A DNA stretch of 64,000 nt from Tenebrio molitor (taxonomy: Eukaryota; Arthropoda; Insecta; Coleoptera; Tenebrionidae), in NCBI RefSeq assembly GCF_963966145.1, contig NC_091051.1:22010001-22074000 (forward strand), in the 5' to 3' direction. A program made the translations under genes and the position numbers. Under the pieces are notes generated by a model. It saw only the letters and a list, made by a program, of their open reading frames with translations. It ran no database searches and had not been told where the DNA came from. Shown piece by piece: positions 20,806 to 30,980 of this stretch (positions are counted from its first letter, which is position 1; each line of letters starts with the position of its first letter).

Positions 20806-21840
20806 CTATAATAAAGTGTCTTTGATTTCTATTAATGTTTTATTATATTCATTATATTTTAAACAATGTATTCGGTTGTTATTTAAAATGGATTGAATAC
20901 AATTATTTAGATGATTAGAATTTATACCCTTTAAATATTGAGTTATTCTACCTAAATCTCGTCTGATATTATTAATACGTTTATTTAGTCTTTGTTCCCA
21001 TTTTGGTAATTCTTTCGTTTTTATATTATTTGTCTGGCCAATTTCTTTTGATCCATTTAATCTGATAATTGTTAAAGCTCCACTATATATAATACTGTGT
21101 AATTTTTTAAAACTTGTCGTGTTATTTACAAATTTAGGTAAAATGAATTGATTTAAAATTTCAATCATTGCAAAGAATTTTTTGGAGCTTTGTTGTTTAG
21201 GTAATAGTGGTCTATTAAATGGTTCTATATGTTCAAATTCGTTCAGAGTTCTATTAAATTCATCTTCAATTTGTTCTTTAAAATTTTGATGGTAGTAAAA
21301 ATTTTTATTAATAACATGTATATCATTATAACTCAAGTCTAAATTATGTATGTCTGTTTGTATGGTGTTTGGTGAATCGAGAATTGGACAGAAAGAGTCA
21401 TTATGATTAGATAAACTTTGTAAACTTTGCGGTTCAACAGAATTTTGGAGTAAATTATTAGAAACTTCATTATTGTCAGAATAATTAATTGACAATTCTA
21501 ACTTTACATCATTTTTGATCTTTTCTAAAATTGCCGAAGGGATATAGTTTTTCTTCATAATGGCTCTCCTCTGGTCAGCTAAATTTTGAATAGTAACAGG
21601 AAACTGGGGGTACTTACTTTGGAACGCTTTAAATAAATCAAGCCTGTAAGTACTCACAACATCCTGTAGTTTCGTGATCCGAAAATATTCCCGTATAATG
21701 AAAATATTCATTTCCATAGTCCATTTTTTGCGTTTTCTAACTTCCGTAGCACCATTGGATTGCAGTGAAGCACTTGCAACAACATTTGGCGCGTTTTTTA
21801 ATAAAAACGCGCTCTCTAATGAGAGCGAATTTATTGACAT
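20806..21840 (-). CDS. LINE N-terminal region with Myb/SANT-like DNA-binding motif
   Basis: 344 codons. RKRKKWTMEMNIFIIREYFR and YPQFPVTIQNLADQRRAIMKK look like the Myb/SANT and ADQRR-type N-terminal region seen in this LINE group, followed by a low-complexity Asn/Ser-rich linker. It is in the same frame as the reverse transcriptase, stopped only by one TAG. It starts about 95 bp from the start of the divergent recombinase gene. Confidence 0.6.
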   Translation of the reverse strand: MSINSLSLESAFLLKNAPNVVASASLQSNGATEVRKRKKWTMEMNIFIIREYFRITKLQDVVSTYRLDLFKAFQSKYPQFPVTIQNLADQRRAIMKKNYIPSAILEKIKNDVKLELSINYSDNNEVSNNLLQNSVEPQSLQSLSNHNDSFCPILDSPNTIQTDIHNLDLSYNDIHVINKNFYYHQNFKEQIEDEFNRTLNEFEHIEPFNRPLLPKQQSSKKFFAMIEILNQFILPKFVNNTTSFKKLHSIIYSGALTIIRLNGSKEIGQTNNIKTKELPKWEQRLNKRINNIRRDLGRITQYLKGINSNHLNNCIQSILNNNRIHCLKYNEYNKTLIEIKDTLL

Positions 21841-21935
21841 TTAGACAGTTGTCACGGCTACTATAGTTACGAGAATTGTTTACGTTTTTCTCGCGTCCAC
21901 ATCCACGTCTACGTCCGTCGCAAAAATCGAGGAAA

Positions 21936-23333
21936 ATGGGTGAAAAAGAGATTTCACCTGATATACAAGCATTGGCCGAACAAGCGGAATCAAGAATAAT
22001 ACCGGCGAAGTCAAAAGACGCATACATCAAGGAATATGAAAAGTTTGTAAAGTGGATGGAACTGAAAAAAGCCAAAAATGTAGATGAAACGTTGATGCTT
22101 GCTTATATGATGGAAATGGTAAGTTGATAAACAGATTAAATCGTAAATTTTATACTTATTTGACTTTTTTTTTCAGTCTAAGGGCCGGTTGCACCAACGT
22201 AAGTTAAATTTAACTATAGATTATTATTCGAAAACATTGTTATAACAATAGGTAACTAAAGTAACGAAACATTTTAACCTACAGTTAACTTTAACTGGCG
22301 TTGGTGCAACCGGCCCTATGACATATAAATGTTCAACGGTATGGTGTATTCATTCAAAATTGCAGGCAATGTTAAGATTAAAAAGTGGGATAGACATATC
22401 AAAATATAATAAGCTACATGCATTTATGAAAAGTTTGAACAAGGGGCACGAGCCAAAAAAGTCTTGAGTGTTTACGGACGAAGATTTACGAAAATTTTTC
22501 ATTGATGCTCCTGACGCTAGCTTCTTGTTTTTAAAGGTGTGTATGAATTTTCTCTAAAAAAAGTCAGATAATGCTTTCAATTTTCAGGTTGTCACCATTT
22601 GTGGAATTTTTGGTTCGTGTAGGAGACAAGAAATGTGTGATTTGCGAATGTCTGATGTTAAAGAAGAAGGTTCTATGTTGGTGGTCAACATTCGTCCGTT
22701 AAAAACGGACAAAGGCCGGAAATTCGTTATTGTAGATGATGACGGTGGCATACCATACGTTCAGTTGTTTAAAAAGTATCTTTCTCTTCGCCCAAGCAGT
22801 GTTAACACCGACAGAGTATTTTTAAAATATGAATCTGGCAGATGTATTCGCCAAGTTGTAGGAATTAATACTTTCGGAAAATGTCCCTCTCTAGTAGCGC
22901 GTTTCTTAAAGCTGCCAGACCCTGACAAATACACTGGTCATGCATTTAGGTAGTTTACAGTCATTCTATAAATAAATTAAAGATTAACAATGGTATTTTT
23001 TCAAGCGGACGTCTGCTACAATTATGGCAAATGGCGGAATGGTCATAGATAAACTTAAGCGTCAAGTTGGTTAATGGTTGGAAGTCTTCTACAGTAGCAG
23101 CGAGTTATATTGAAGAATCCATCACAAACAGGACGAAGGTATCAAAACTCATCGCTGGAATGGTCAGTGGTGAAAATACTAGTGTCTCAGTTGCTGCTAA
23201 GGGGGAAATAAACTACGTGTCTAGACCATCTACATCACATAATGTTACTGAAAGCCAGAAGACAAAATTTGGAGCTAATCAGATTCAGATATCTAATAAT
23301 GAAAATTGTACCTTGAATTTCTACCTTAATTAG
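21936..23333 (+). pseudogene. Crypton-like tyrosine recombinase, spliced and broken
   Basis: Exons at about 21936-22119, 22367-22536 and 22588-22950, and one from about 23006, are separated by GT-AG introns. Motifs: the SAM-like N-terminal KEYEKFVKWM, then CRRQEM with the first catalytic Arg, GHAFRRTSAT with HxxR, and SSTVAASYIEES with the catalytic Tyr. This R-H-R-Y order fits tyrosine recombinases of the Crypton type in insects. Defects: TGA in frame at about 22464-22468 and a small duplication/frameshift at about 23065-23070, just before the KSSTVAASY block. A MITE sits in the first intron. Promoters may be shared with the divergent LINE ORF. Confidence 0.75.
22181..22317. repeat. MITE with AGGGCCGGTTGCACCAACG ends
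   Basis: A near-perfect hairpin with inverted ends, flanked by TA on the left and AT on the right, inside an intron of the recombinase pseudogene. Confidence 0.85.
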
Positions 23334-23495
23334 TTATGTTGTTATTTCAATAATTTATTTTCAATAAAGATAGCGATGAAGTTATAATGTTACCTATATA
23401 CCTTGTTTCCTTGACAACCTTTAAAGCTCGGCGTGCTTGAATCGCCTGTTTTCGCACGCTCAGGCATGCTTAAAACGGCGATTCTGATGCAGGTA

Positions 23496-23830
23496 TAATA
23501 AAAATATAGTATATAACGGTATTAGGCCGATATGGGTTATGTAACAGACGAGGTTGAGATATTGTAAAATCGAGGCAGAGCCGAGATTTTATAATCAACC
23601 GAGTCTGTTATATCCATATCGGCCGTATGTTGTTTTATAGTTTTCTTTATATCAATAATACTTAACATTTAACGATGATTTATTTGTAAGACTGACATTT
23701 CTCTTTACTTCAAAAATTAAATTTAGTTGTCATCTGTGCCGTAACCGTAGCAACGGTAGCAAAAATAACGGCCTCGGTCTGATAATTTTGAATAACGGCC
23801 TAGTCTGTTATGGGTATCATATCAATCAAG
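23496..23830. repeat. foldback repeats around AACAGACGAGG / GGCCGATATGG
   Basis: GGCCGATATGG ... TAACAGAC at about 23527 pairs with GTCTGTTATATCCATATCGGCC at about 23607. A second weaker pair (ATAACGGCC...) lies at 23766-23812. The loop is CpG-rich. Confidence 0.6.
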
Positions 23831-24126
23831 CATTGAGTACTGATAAATCCTAATAACAGTATGGTATAAAGAAAAAATTTTTTTTCACTACTAGTCTCAG
23901 AAGGCGTCATTATTGACTCTCGAACCAAGGTCAATAATGAACAGCCGTCACCTAGCAACGAAAGATTTTCTTTGATTTTATTGGTTAATGTAGACAGACG
24001 ATTTTCAATTTTCATAGCAACCGTTGAAAAATGAGAACTCGGATCGTCGCATCGGACAAACAAATTTAATTAATAATTATTATTAGAAAGGGTTTTAACG
24101 GATCTAGTAGTGAAAAAAATAATATA

Positions 24127-24844
24127 CAGGGTGTCCCCAAAAAAGAAGACGAGTCCATAACTCCATTATTTATCGGAAGATTTTAATTATCTGTACATCA
24201 AATTAAATGGTTGTTAATAGGCTACACAACGGCCTAATAAATTCAAGTATAGCCCCATGGGCTTCAAGAGTAAACTGTCAAAATATTTTTTTTCAAATGA
24301 CATTACATATTTTTTTTTTGTAATTCTGATAGAGATTTTCATTTTGAAAACAACAATGTATCACAAGTATACCAAAAATTTACCAAAAAAAAAGTGAAAA
24401 AACGCTACTGTCGTCTATGTTCCATTTTGCGCTAAACATTGGCGGCATATCTGCGCAATCCCACATGTTATTATTTGTCATTTGTTTTTCCAGCTACCTT
24501 AATTTGGTTATTACATTGTAACGCAATGCATTTTGATAGCTTTTCGCTTGGTGCTCGTCATTTGTTTCAAAAGTTAGTGTTATTTTTTTTTATGTGAAGT
24601 TATACTTGTGATACATTGTTGTTTTCAGAATTAAGATCTCTATCAGAATTACTAAAAAAAAGTATGTAATCCCATTTGAAAAAAAATTTTTGACAGTTTA
24701 TTCTTGAAGCCCTTGGAGCTATACGTGAATTTATTAAGCCGTTTTGTAGTCTATTAACAACCATTTAATTTGGTGTATAGATAATTAAAATCGTCCGATA
24801 AATAAGGGAGCTATGGACTCGTCTTTTTTTTTGGGGACACTCTG
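24127..24844. repeat. long-TIR MITE, copy 1 (CAGGGTGTCCCCAAAAAAGA ends)
   Basis: 718 bp, arms of about 300 bp, flanked by TA. The same element, with the same central segment, is at 55208-55936. Confidence 0.9.
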
Positions 24845-24856
24845 TATATACCACGC

Positions 24857-24955
24857 TAGAGAAGACAATTTTAAGCCTCGCTTCTTTATTTCCCTCGAAG
24901 CTTCGCTTCTCGGGGAATAAACTACCTCGGCTTAAAAAAATGTCTTCTCTACCTT
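24857..24955. repeat. CpG-loop hairpin
   Basis: AGAGAAGACAATTTTAAGCC pairs imperfectly with GGCTTAAAAAAATGTCTTCTCT. The loop repeats CTTCGCTTCTCGG-type words. Confidence 0.6.
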
Positions 24956-25138
24956 GGCGTATAACATACTATTGTTCGACACTGTCAGAATTTGAGAATG
25001 TTCTCCTATATGAACGGATTTTGATAAATGTCACAACTTGTCAAAACGAAACGTCAAGCTAATTTTAAAGGTTTTAAGCGATTTGGAGCCTTTAAGGGGC
25101 TCGTCGAACAAAAAAACGTTGTATTCAACTCGTTCGTG

Positions 25139-25245
25139 TATAAATTGGGCCTTTTTTGGCACTCGTGGGCCTTTAAAACGCTCGTTTCACTCGCGTTTTA
25201 AAATGGCCCACGCGTGCCAAAAAAGGCCCAATTTACACACAAACT
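25139..25245. repeat. CpG-loop hairpin
   Basis: AAATTGGGCCTTTTTTGGCAC pairs with the complement at 25215-25245. The loop is GCTCGTTTCACTCGCG-like. Confidence 0.75.
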
Positions 25246-25387
25246 CGTCAAATAAACTACTATTATAACGATCAAAAACAAGTCATGTATTTTTATAAAC
25301 GAAAATTGACCTGTATCAAAGATTTTTTTGAAAAAAATTTTGTTTAATTTTTAGGGAATTTATTCCATACTTTTGCCGCTCATTGTA

Positions 25388-26150
25388 GAAGCCTATAAAG
25401 AACCACAAGATTAAAAATAGAAAAACCTTGACATTCTAAATAATTTCCCATTCCCGACAAAGAGCTATAATTACATTTATAGGACCGTTTAGCCCACGAT
25501 CCGTCAGCAACTACCGTTAAATAAGGGACCCCGTTTTCGTCTACATCTCCTCTTTCTATGGCGAGTTGTTTCTCTTCATCAATCGTTTCCTTCATTTCCT
25601 CTAGAGCTCTCTCACCAATTACCTTCTGGAGGCGTGCCTCTATTTTAAAATACGTTTTTGAAGCCATAGAAGGCATATTCAACACGGCATAGCGCTCTTC
25701 CATTTGGGAAAAGCTTTGTCCGGTACCTTTGTTTCCTAGTACCTTGAGACCATATTGAAATGAATAAGCACACTAACAAATTTTACAACAGGTAACTCAT
25801 AGTGGCTGTGTTGACATCCATATAAGATTCGTCTTTAGGCTCAGAAAAAAGTTTTTCTACCTTGTGGCACATATCACATTTGAACACCAACTCAAAACAA
25901 CTTCCACGTCTAATTTCTTTTTGAAAACTCATGTTCTTTCCACTACAACGAAATAAACCTTCTGAATGGTGTCCAAATGTTTTAACTGTTCCACATGGAA
26001 AGCAACGTCGAAAATCCTTCTGCCTTCAATTGTAGCAGAAACATCATGATCCGATTCTACTATTTCTGTATCATATGGCAAATCTAATAGTTCATTATCA
26101 TTACTAAGGAGAGCTAAATTGTTATTTAAATTGTTATAATAACTTTTCCA
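25388..26150 (-). pseudogene. MULE-type transposase, N-terminal and central part
   Basis: The open part (25703-25388) reads LNMPSMASKTYFK, then ERGDVDENGVPYLTVVADGSWAKRSY and NYSSLSG, typical of the Mutator-like transposase domain widespread in insects, with the DGSW block as part of the catalytic core. Further upstream, in shifting frames, are IEGRRIFDVAFHVEQL and FKCDMCHKVEKLFSE, the expected N-terminal Cys-containing region. The gene is cut at 25386 by the end of the 7.8-kb TIR element and resumes at 17603. Confidence 0.75.
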
Positions 26151-28193
26151 TCATACCTATTTTGAGAAGTAATACTTTCAACTTCTTCTTTTTTAGATTG
26201 AGAATCATTACTATTGTCTTGATTATTTTTTCATGTTTATAACTTCCAATAGTTCATCTGTTAAAATAATATAGTTTAATGAAGTTGGTCATGAAATATT
26301 AGTATGTGCTTTAGAAAATATAAAAATAGCTGAGAGCTGCGTCTCTAGAATAAATAAGTTTGTTTTTGAGCTTGTCAGAAAAATCACAATAAATGTAATC
26401 AGTTTCCTTAAAAAGATGTTAAAGTGATTCATAAAGAACACGAAATATTGTTTTCATTAAGAGAAAACCCTCAATACAAGAGAAAAACCTCAATATCATC
26501 AGCATTTTTGATCACATGTTCAAATCTGTCCAGTTGTGATACAAATAACTATTATTCCACTACGATCGAGACTACGATTCACGAGGGATCTTTGCGAGGA
26601 CACGACGGCATGAGGCCCCTCTTGCGTCGTCCCTTCACCTAGCCTGAGTGAGGGTAAGTGGGTAAACAAAGTTTGAGCGTGCAATTTCGGGCTGCAGAGT
26701 GTTACAAAATTCCGTCTCATTACTTTATTTGCTCATCATTTGACAAAAATGATACATAGATATCTTCGTAAAAGATGAGAGATGGTACCGACGGTGTTAT
26801 TATTTGAAAAAAAAGCATCATAAATCAACAATATTATACCGTGAAAGTGACCATTTTCACCAACTTTGTATTTTTTTTTTCAAATAAACTAATTTCAAAG
26901 CGCAAAAAAAAACACCGTCGGTACCTCGCGTAAACTTTTGTCTGTGTCCACAAAAAAATTGGCTGCTGTAGGTGGAATAATAAGGCCACTAGGCGGTATT
27001 TTGGAAAGGGTATTAATATAATGTTTACCAAATTAAATTATACACCCCTAGCGCTGTCCTCCAAAAAATTAAATTAACATCAAAAATTCTTAGTGGACAC
27101 CAAATAATGATATTTTGGAAAATGAGAACAACGTCACCAAAATAGCAATGTTTCGTATTGTTTTACTGTTGCTTGCACTCTAAATGCTATTTGTTTACCG
27201 ATTTTACTAAATGTTCACCAAATGTGGAACGCTCACGTTACGCGCCTTTACTGCAAATATAAATATTCACCTTATCCATTTATATTAAGCACTTGCTCAA
27301 AAAAACTAATTTTTTGATTAAAGAAAAGGTCACTATTTCGCAATTTCTTAGCTTTATATTCCAAATAGGCCAGTATCACACTTTCAAACACTCTTTAATT
27401 TCTTAGAGCCACACCAATTCATGAAATCCTTCTAAGCAGATTCATATTGTCTAGAAGGCTTTTCCGGGATAAGACTGCTGTTTCTAATACATCCAAAGGC
27501 AGATCATCTTCATCAATTTCGGAACTTATTTTTGTTTTTTCTTCTTTCTTTTATTAAACACCAGTAATTCACCCAAAATTGCAACCAAACCTTACAAAAT
27601 TAGAAGTTACATCCTTTGTTTGACGGTTGCTATCATTCTTAGTTGGTCAGAGCATTCCAAATTTAAAACATCAAGATAATTGCAGACAAAAAATTTTTTG
27701 ACTTTCCGCTAATGTGGAGTTTTAGAAAAAACGTTGGCTGATACTCGATTGCGAAATTCTTTTGCATTCTATGCCCTTATTGAGAGGACACCTAATAAAA
27801 CATAGATTTTTCTTACAATTGATATACAATATAAAATTCGGGCGATCCCTCCTTACAAAGATACTGAAGGTGTAGAGTTTGCATCAAATTTTCTTCAAAT
27901 AGAAATTACGAATGTTTGCCGTTTATTTTATTTATCGTGAGAAAATAATGATGCAAAAAATTGTCTTAGAAAAGTAACGTTATCGCGGAGTAAAAAAATA
28001 TTTAATTTTTGCAATTTTTGTTCAAAAAGAGACGGCAATTGGGCTGGATTATTGTTTTGTAACCTTGGATACGGATAATACGAACTGGTATCAACCTAGG
28101 CATATTTTTGTACATATCTTAGCCACGCTTTGATCTGAAAATTATAAGGTAAGGAATGCGGTTGCTGTATTGAACAAAGTTAGAAGAGTTATA
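26151..28193. other. AT-rich stretch with small inverted repeats
   Basis: No gene seen. A small foldback (GGTACCGACGGTGTT at about 26786 and its complement at about 26912) is present. Words such as GGTATTTT...TTTACCAAATT near 26990-27040 recur inverted near 29285-29330, so 27.0-29.3 kb may be an old element, unproven. Confidence 0.35.
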
Positions 28194-28819
28194 CAGGGTG
28201 TCTCAGCTGAGACTTTCGAGCTTAATAACTCGGTTATTTTCCAAAGGATTTTTGTGAAATTTAAAATGCAGATATTTTAGACGGTGAAGAATAAAATCCC
28301 ATTAATGCAGTCACCCAAGTCTTAAAAACGTAATTTTTACATGCCTTTTTAAAATGTTGAATCACTTAAGATTTACATCAAAAAATTGATCGTCAATAAA
28401 AAATGCTGTAGGGAAAAACTCGTCCTCGAAAGACGTCTGGTTTGCAAGAAAAAAGAAAAAAACTGTGTTAAACGTGGCTGCAGATGCAAAAACGTAGACG
28501 CGTTTGAAACAAACGCGCACTATCGCGGAATTTTGGTCATCCCTTTTCGCACAAACGCAGGTGACATATTTGACGTTTATTTTGCGAACCTTACAAACAA
28601 TTACAAAGTTAAAGACAACATTTGGACGTAATTTATTATACTCGATGCTTTAAGCAGATTAAGAAGATTAAAATTACATTTTTTAACTTGAGGTTATTGT
28701 ATTATTATTATTACTAATTGAACCTTCGCCGTCTAAAATATCTGTATTTTAAATTTCATAAAAATCCGTTGGCAAATAACCGAGGTATTAGGCTCGAAAG
28801 TCTTAGCTGAGACACCCTG
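28194..28819. repeat. MITE with CAGGGTGTCTCAGCTGAGAC ends
   Basis: Arms of about 110 bp, flanked by TA. The 81-codon open frame inside is not protein-like. Confidence 0.85.
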
Positions 28820-29412
28820 TATCATCTTAAGAATTATTCAAAACTTTTTTCAACAAGTTCTTACTTGTTTCACGGCATACTCTCTGCAACGCTTTGGAGT
28901 CGGAATGCTTTAATTATGAGACACTCTGTATGAAAGGGTAATAAGAAGTCTAAATCTGGGTATCCATTTGAAATTGAATATAGTATAAAATATAGTAAAC
29001 ATTTAGTATTTTTGTGAGACAAAGAGTTTTTTTACTGCATAAATATAAGACACTAACAAAAATTAAAATTATCTGGTTATCATTTCAGAATTAAATATTG
29101 AATACAATTTGGTGAACATATAGCATTTTTAGGCAACAAAAGTTATTTTTAGTAGCAAATAATATAAGAAACTAGCAGGATGTCAATATCTGGTTATCGC
29201 TCTAGGATTATGTATGGTCTTAATTTTGGTGAGCATTTAGTATTTTTGGGTAACGAAAGTAATTTTTTGTATGAATAAATTTGGTAAATTTGGTAAACAG
29301 TTAAATACCACCCTTTTGGAAATGCCTAAAACAGCCGGATTTTTCTAGGTACAACCTCGCCTTAACTCTCAAACACTCCCCTAGGAACCACGATCGAGCC
29401 TACTTTCAGCTA

Positions 29413-29521
29413 TAATATAACCAGTGGTATGATTATTATCGATGATATTATGAGTGAAATGTTCTGCTTCAATTTCACGAATTTAATATCATCGATGATT
29501 AATCATACCACGTGTTATATT
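29413..29521. repeat. short near-perfect inverted repeat
   Basis: Arms ATGATTATTATCGATGATATTA and complement, with a loop of about 35 bp. Confidence 0.75.
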
Positions 29522-29787
29522 CGATGAGACAATATAATGAATGAAATACAAAATTATTCATTTATTTGTCAAACTGACAAATTTATTTCAATCAAAAATC
29601 GGAACGACGAAAGTAAAAAAGATAAATTTTTTTTTGTTTTTTATTATCGCTGTGATAGTTATGCAACTAAGGACTTTACGCGGTTTCATTGGATCATTCA
29701 TGAACACGTGATACATGAATTATATTGTTTCTTATACAGTGGCGTAGATAGCTTTTTGCTTTGGGGGGGGGTCCACGTATTTTTGTA

Positions 29788-30127
29788 CAGTTGCGGCCGT
29801 TGAAAACTCAGACACTTTGACAACTCCAAACTTTTAGCTTTGTAAATGGTATTGAAAGTGACGTTTCTCAAAATGTCACTCAAACATTATCCACATTAAT
29901 TTCTCTCGCAATGACTCTTATACTCACACCGTCCCTCAGTCAAACACATTTTTGCAAATCAGATAATTGCGGCATTTCAAAAGTTACGCGCGATTCTGAC
30001 CTAATATGTCAAATACTGACACTGACTTTATAATCCTTGATGAAAATCCTGTTTACGCTAATCAAATTTCGGAATTTATACAGAGTGTTTAAATCTTTCC
30101 TGTCTGAGATTTCAACGGCCGCAACTG
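29788..30127. repeat. MITE with CAGTTGCGGCCGTTGAAA ends
   Basis: Inverted ends flanked by TA. Just upstream, at 29738, is CAGTGGCGTAGATAGC, which looks like an end of another transposon without its partner. Confidence 0.85.
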
Positions 30128-30216
30128 TACATGATGTGCTTTACTGGAATCTTAAAATTTAAATTTAAATATAACACAACATTTTTATTAAAACTAAACA
30201 AGTCTACAATTTTATA

Positions 30217-30390
30217 GTGACCATGGCTGCTGATGCCAAAACCCGAAACAGGAAAAGCAGGGAAAAATTGTCAAATGATCCGGTAAAGAGAGCTCGCTTT
30301 CTGGAAAAAGAAAGGGAGCGGGACAAGAAGAGACGACAGAAGATGAAAAGACACCGGATGAACAATCCGACGGCGTTAAAAGACTATATA
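30217..30390 (+). pseudogene. fragment of a very basic protein
   Basis: From ATG at 30217 about 55 codons encode KSREKLSNDPVKRARFLEKE followed by RERDKKRRQKMKRHR, a charged coiled segment like the N-terminus of an uncharacterised insect protein family. The frame then turns non-protein-like. No function recognised. Confidence 0.35.
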
Positions 30391-30980
30391 TGTATAATTC
30401 ATTGCAGAAATGTGTATTTGCTGTAAAAAAATCAAATTTGTCCCACCCATCACAATTTTAAAAATCTGCTTCCACCTCTAATTTATGAAGAACATTGCAG
30501 CTTTTACAAGAAATTTACAAGTTTTGTGAGATCCGTCCATAATTTGCTTAATTTGGTAAAACTTTTTTCGACAAGTCCCACCCGTCACCACTCTTGTCCC
30601 ACCGGTCACAATTTTAAAACTCGCTTCCAGATTTAATGTAAAAATAAATTCATTAACTAATATCGGAAAAAAAAACTAAATACCTGATCTTTATATACAG
30701 GTATGCGAATTCGATACCTTCTGCTACATTTGACTAAACAACTAAATAAATGGTAGTTAGGCCGATTTGTTTAGAATTAAGAGTGTCCCGCCCGCCACGA
30801 CAAGTAAAATGCCCTATATTTTTGCGTTGAGTTTTGAAATCCAATGTGTCCTAGGTTATAAATATAAAGCTGTGGGTACACTTTTGTTTGGGTATAAGAA
30901 CTTTAGAAATTCCCACACAAAATACATAAAACTTAGCCGCGAAGTTGTAAACAATTAATAAAAATGTCCCACCCGTCACC
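30391..30980. repeat. dispersed GTCCCACCCGTCACC motif, five copies
   Basis: Copies near 30439, 30575, 30595, 30784 and 30966, each followed by different AT-rich sequence, some by ACAATTTTAAAA(A/C)TCGCTTCCA. No gene seen. Confidence 0.55.

Larger units (their letters stand above)
18138..21841 (-). mobile_element. non-LTR retrotransposon with restriction-like endonuclease, copy 1
   Basis: The minus-strand element carries a Myb/SANT-like N-terminal ORF, a reverse transcriptase, a CCHC knuckle and a C-terminal PD-(D/E)xK-type endonuclease, the order of R2/R4/NeSL-like LINEs. Its 3' end at about 18138 (CCCACCTCCACCCGGCGGC on the plus strand) is shared with the partial copy at 63656, marking the true 3' terminus. 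Confidence 0.75.
17606..25385. mobile_element. 7.8-kb TIR element (Tc1/mariner-like ends) filled with nested elements
   Basis: Ends CAGTGAGCGGCAAAAGTATGG (left) and, with one difference, the complement at right are inverted, flanked by TA, and stay similar for about 100 bp. Between them lie a LINE, a tyrosine-recombinase pseudogene and several MITEs. I see no Tc1/mariner transposase inside, so the original element was probably short and non-autonomous and grew by nested insertion. It splits a MULE transposase gene. Confidence 0.8.

Noticed and set aside
28386..28631. 81-codon ORF rich in Cys/Lys
   Set aside because: Lies in the middle of a TIR-flanked MITE and lacks protein-like patterns; chance ORF.
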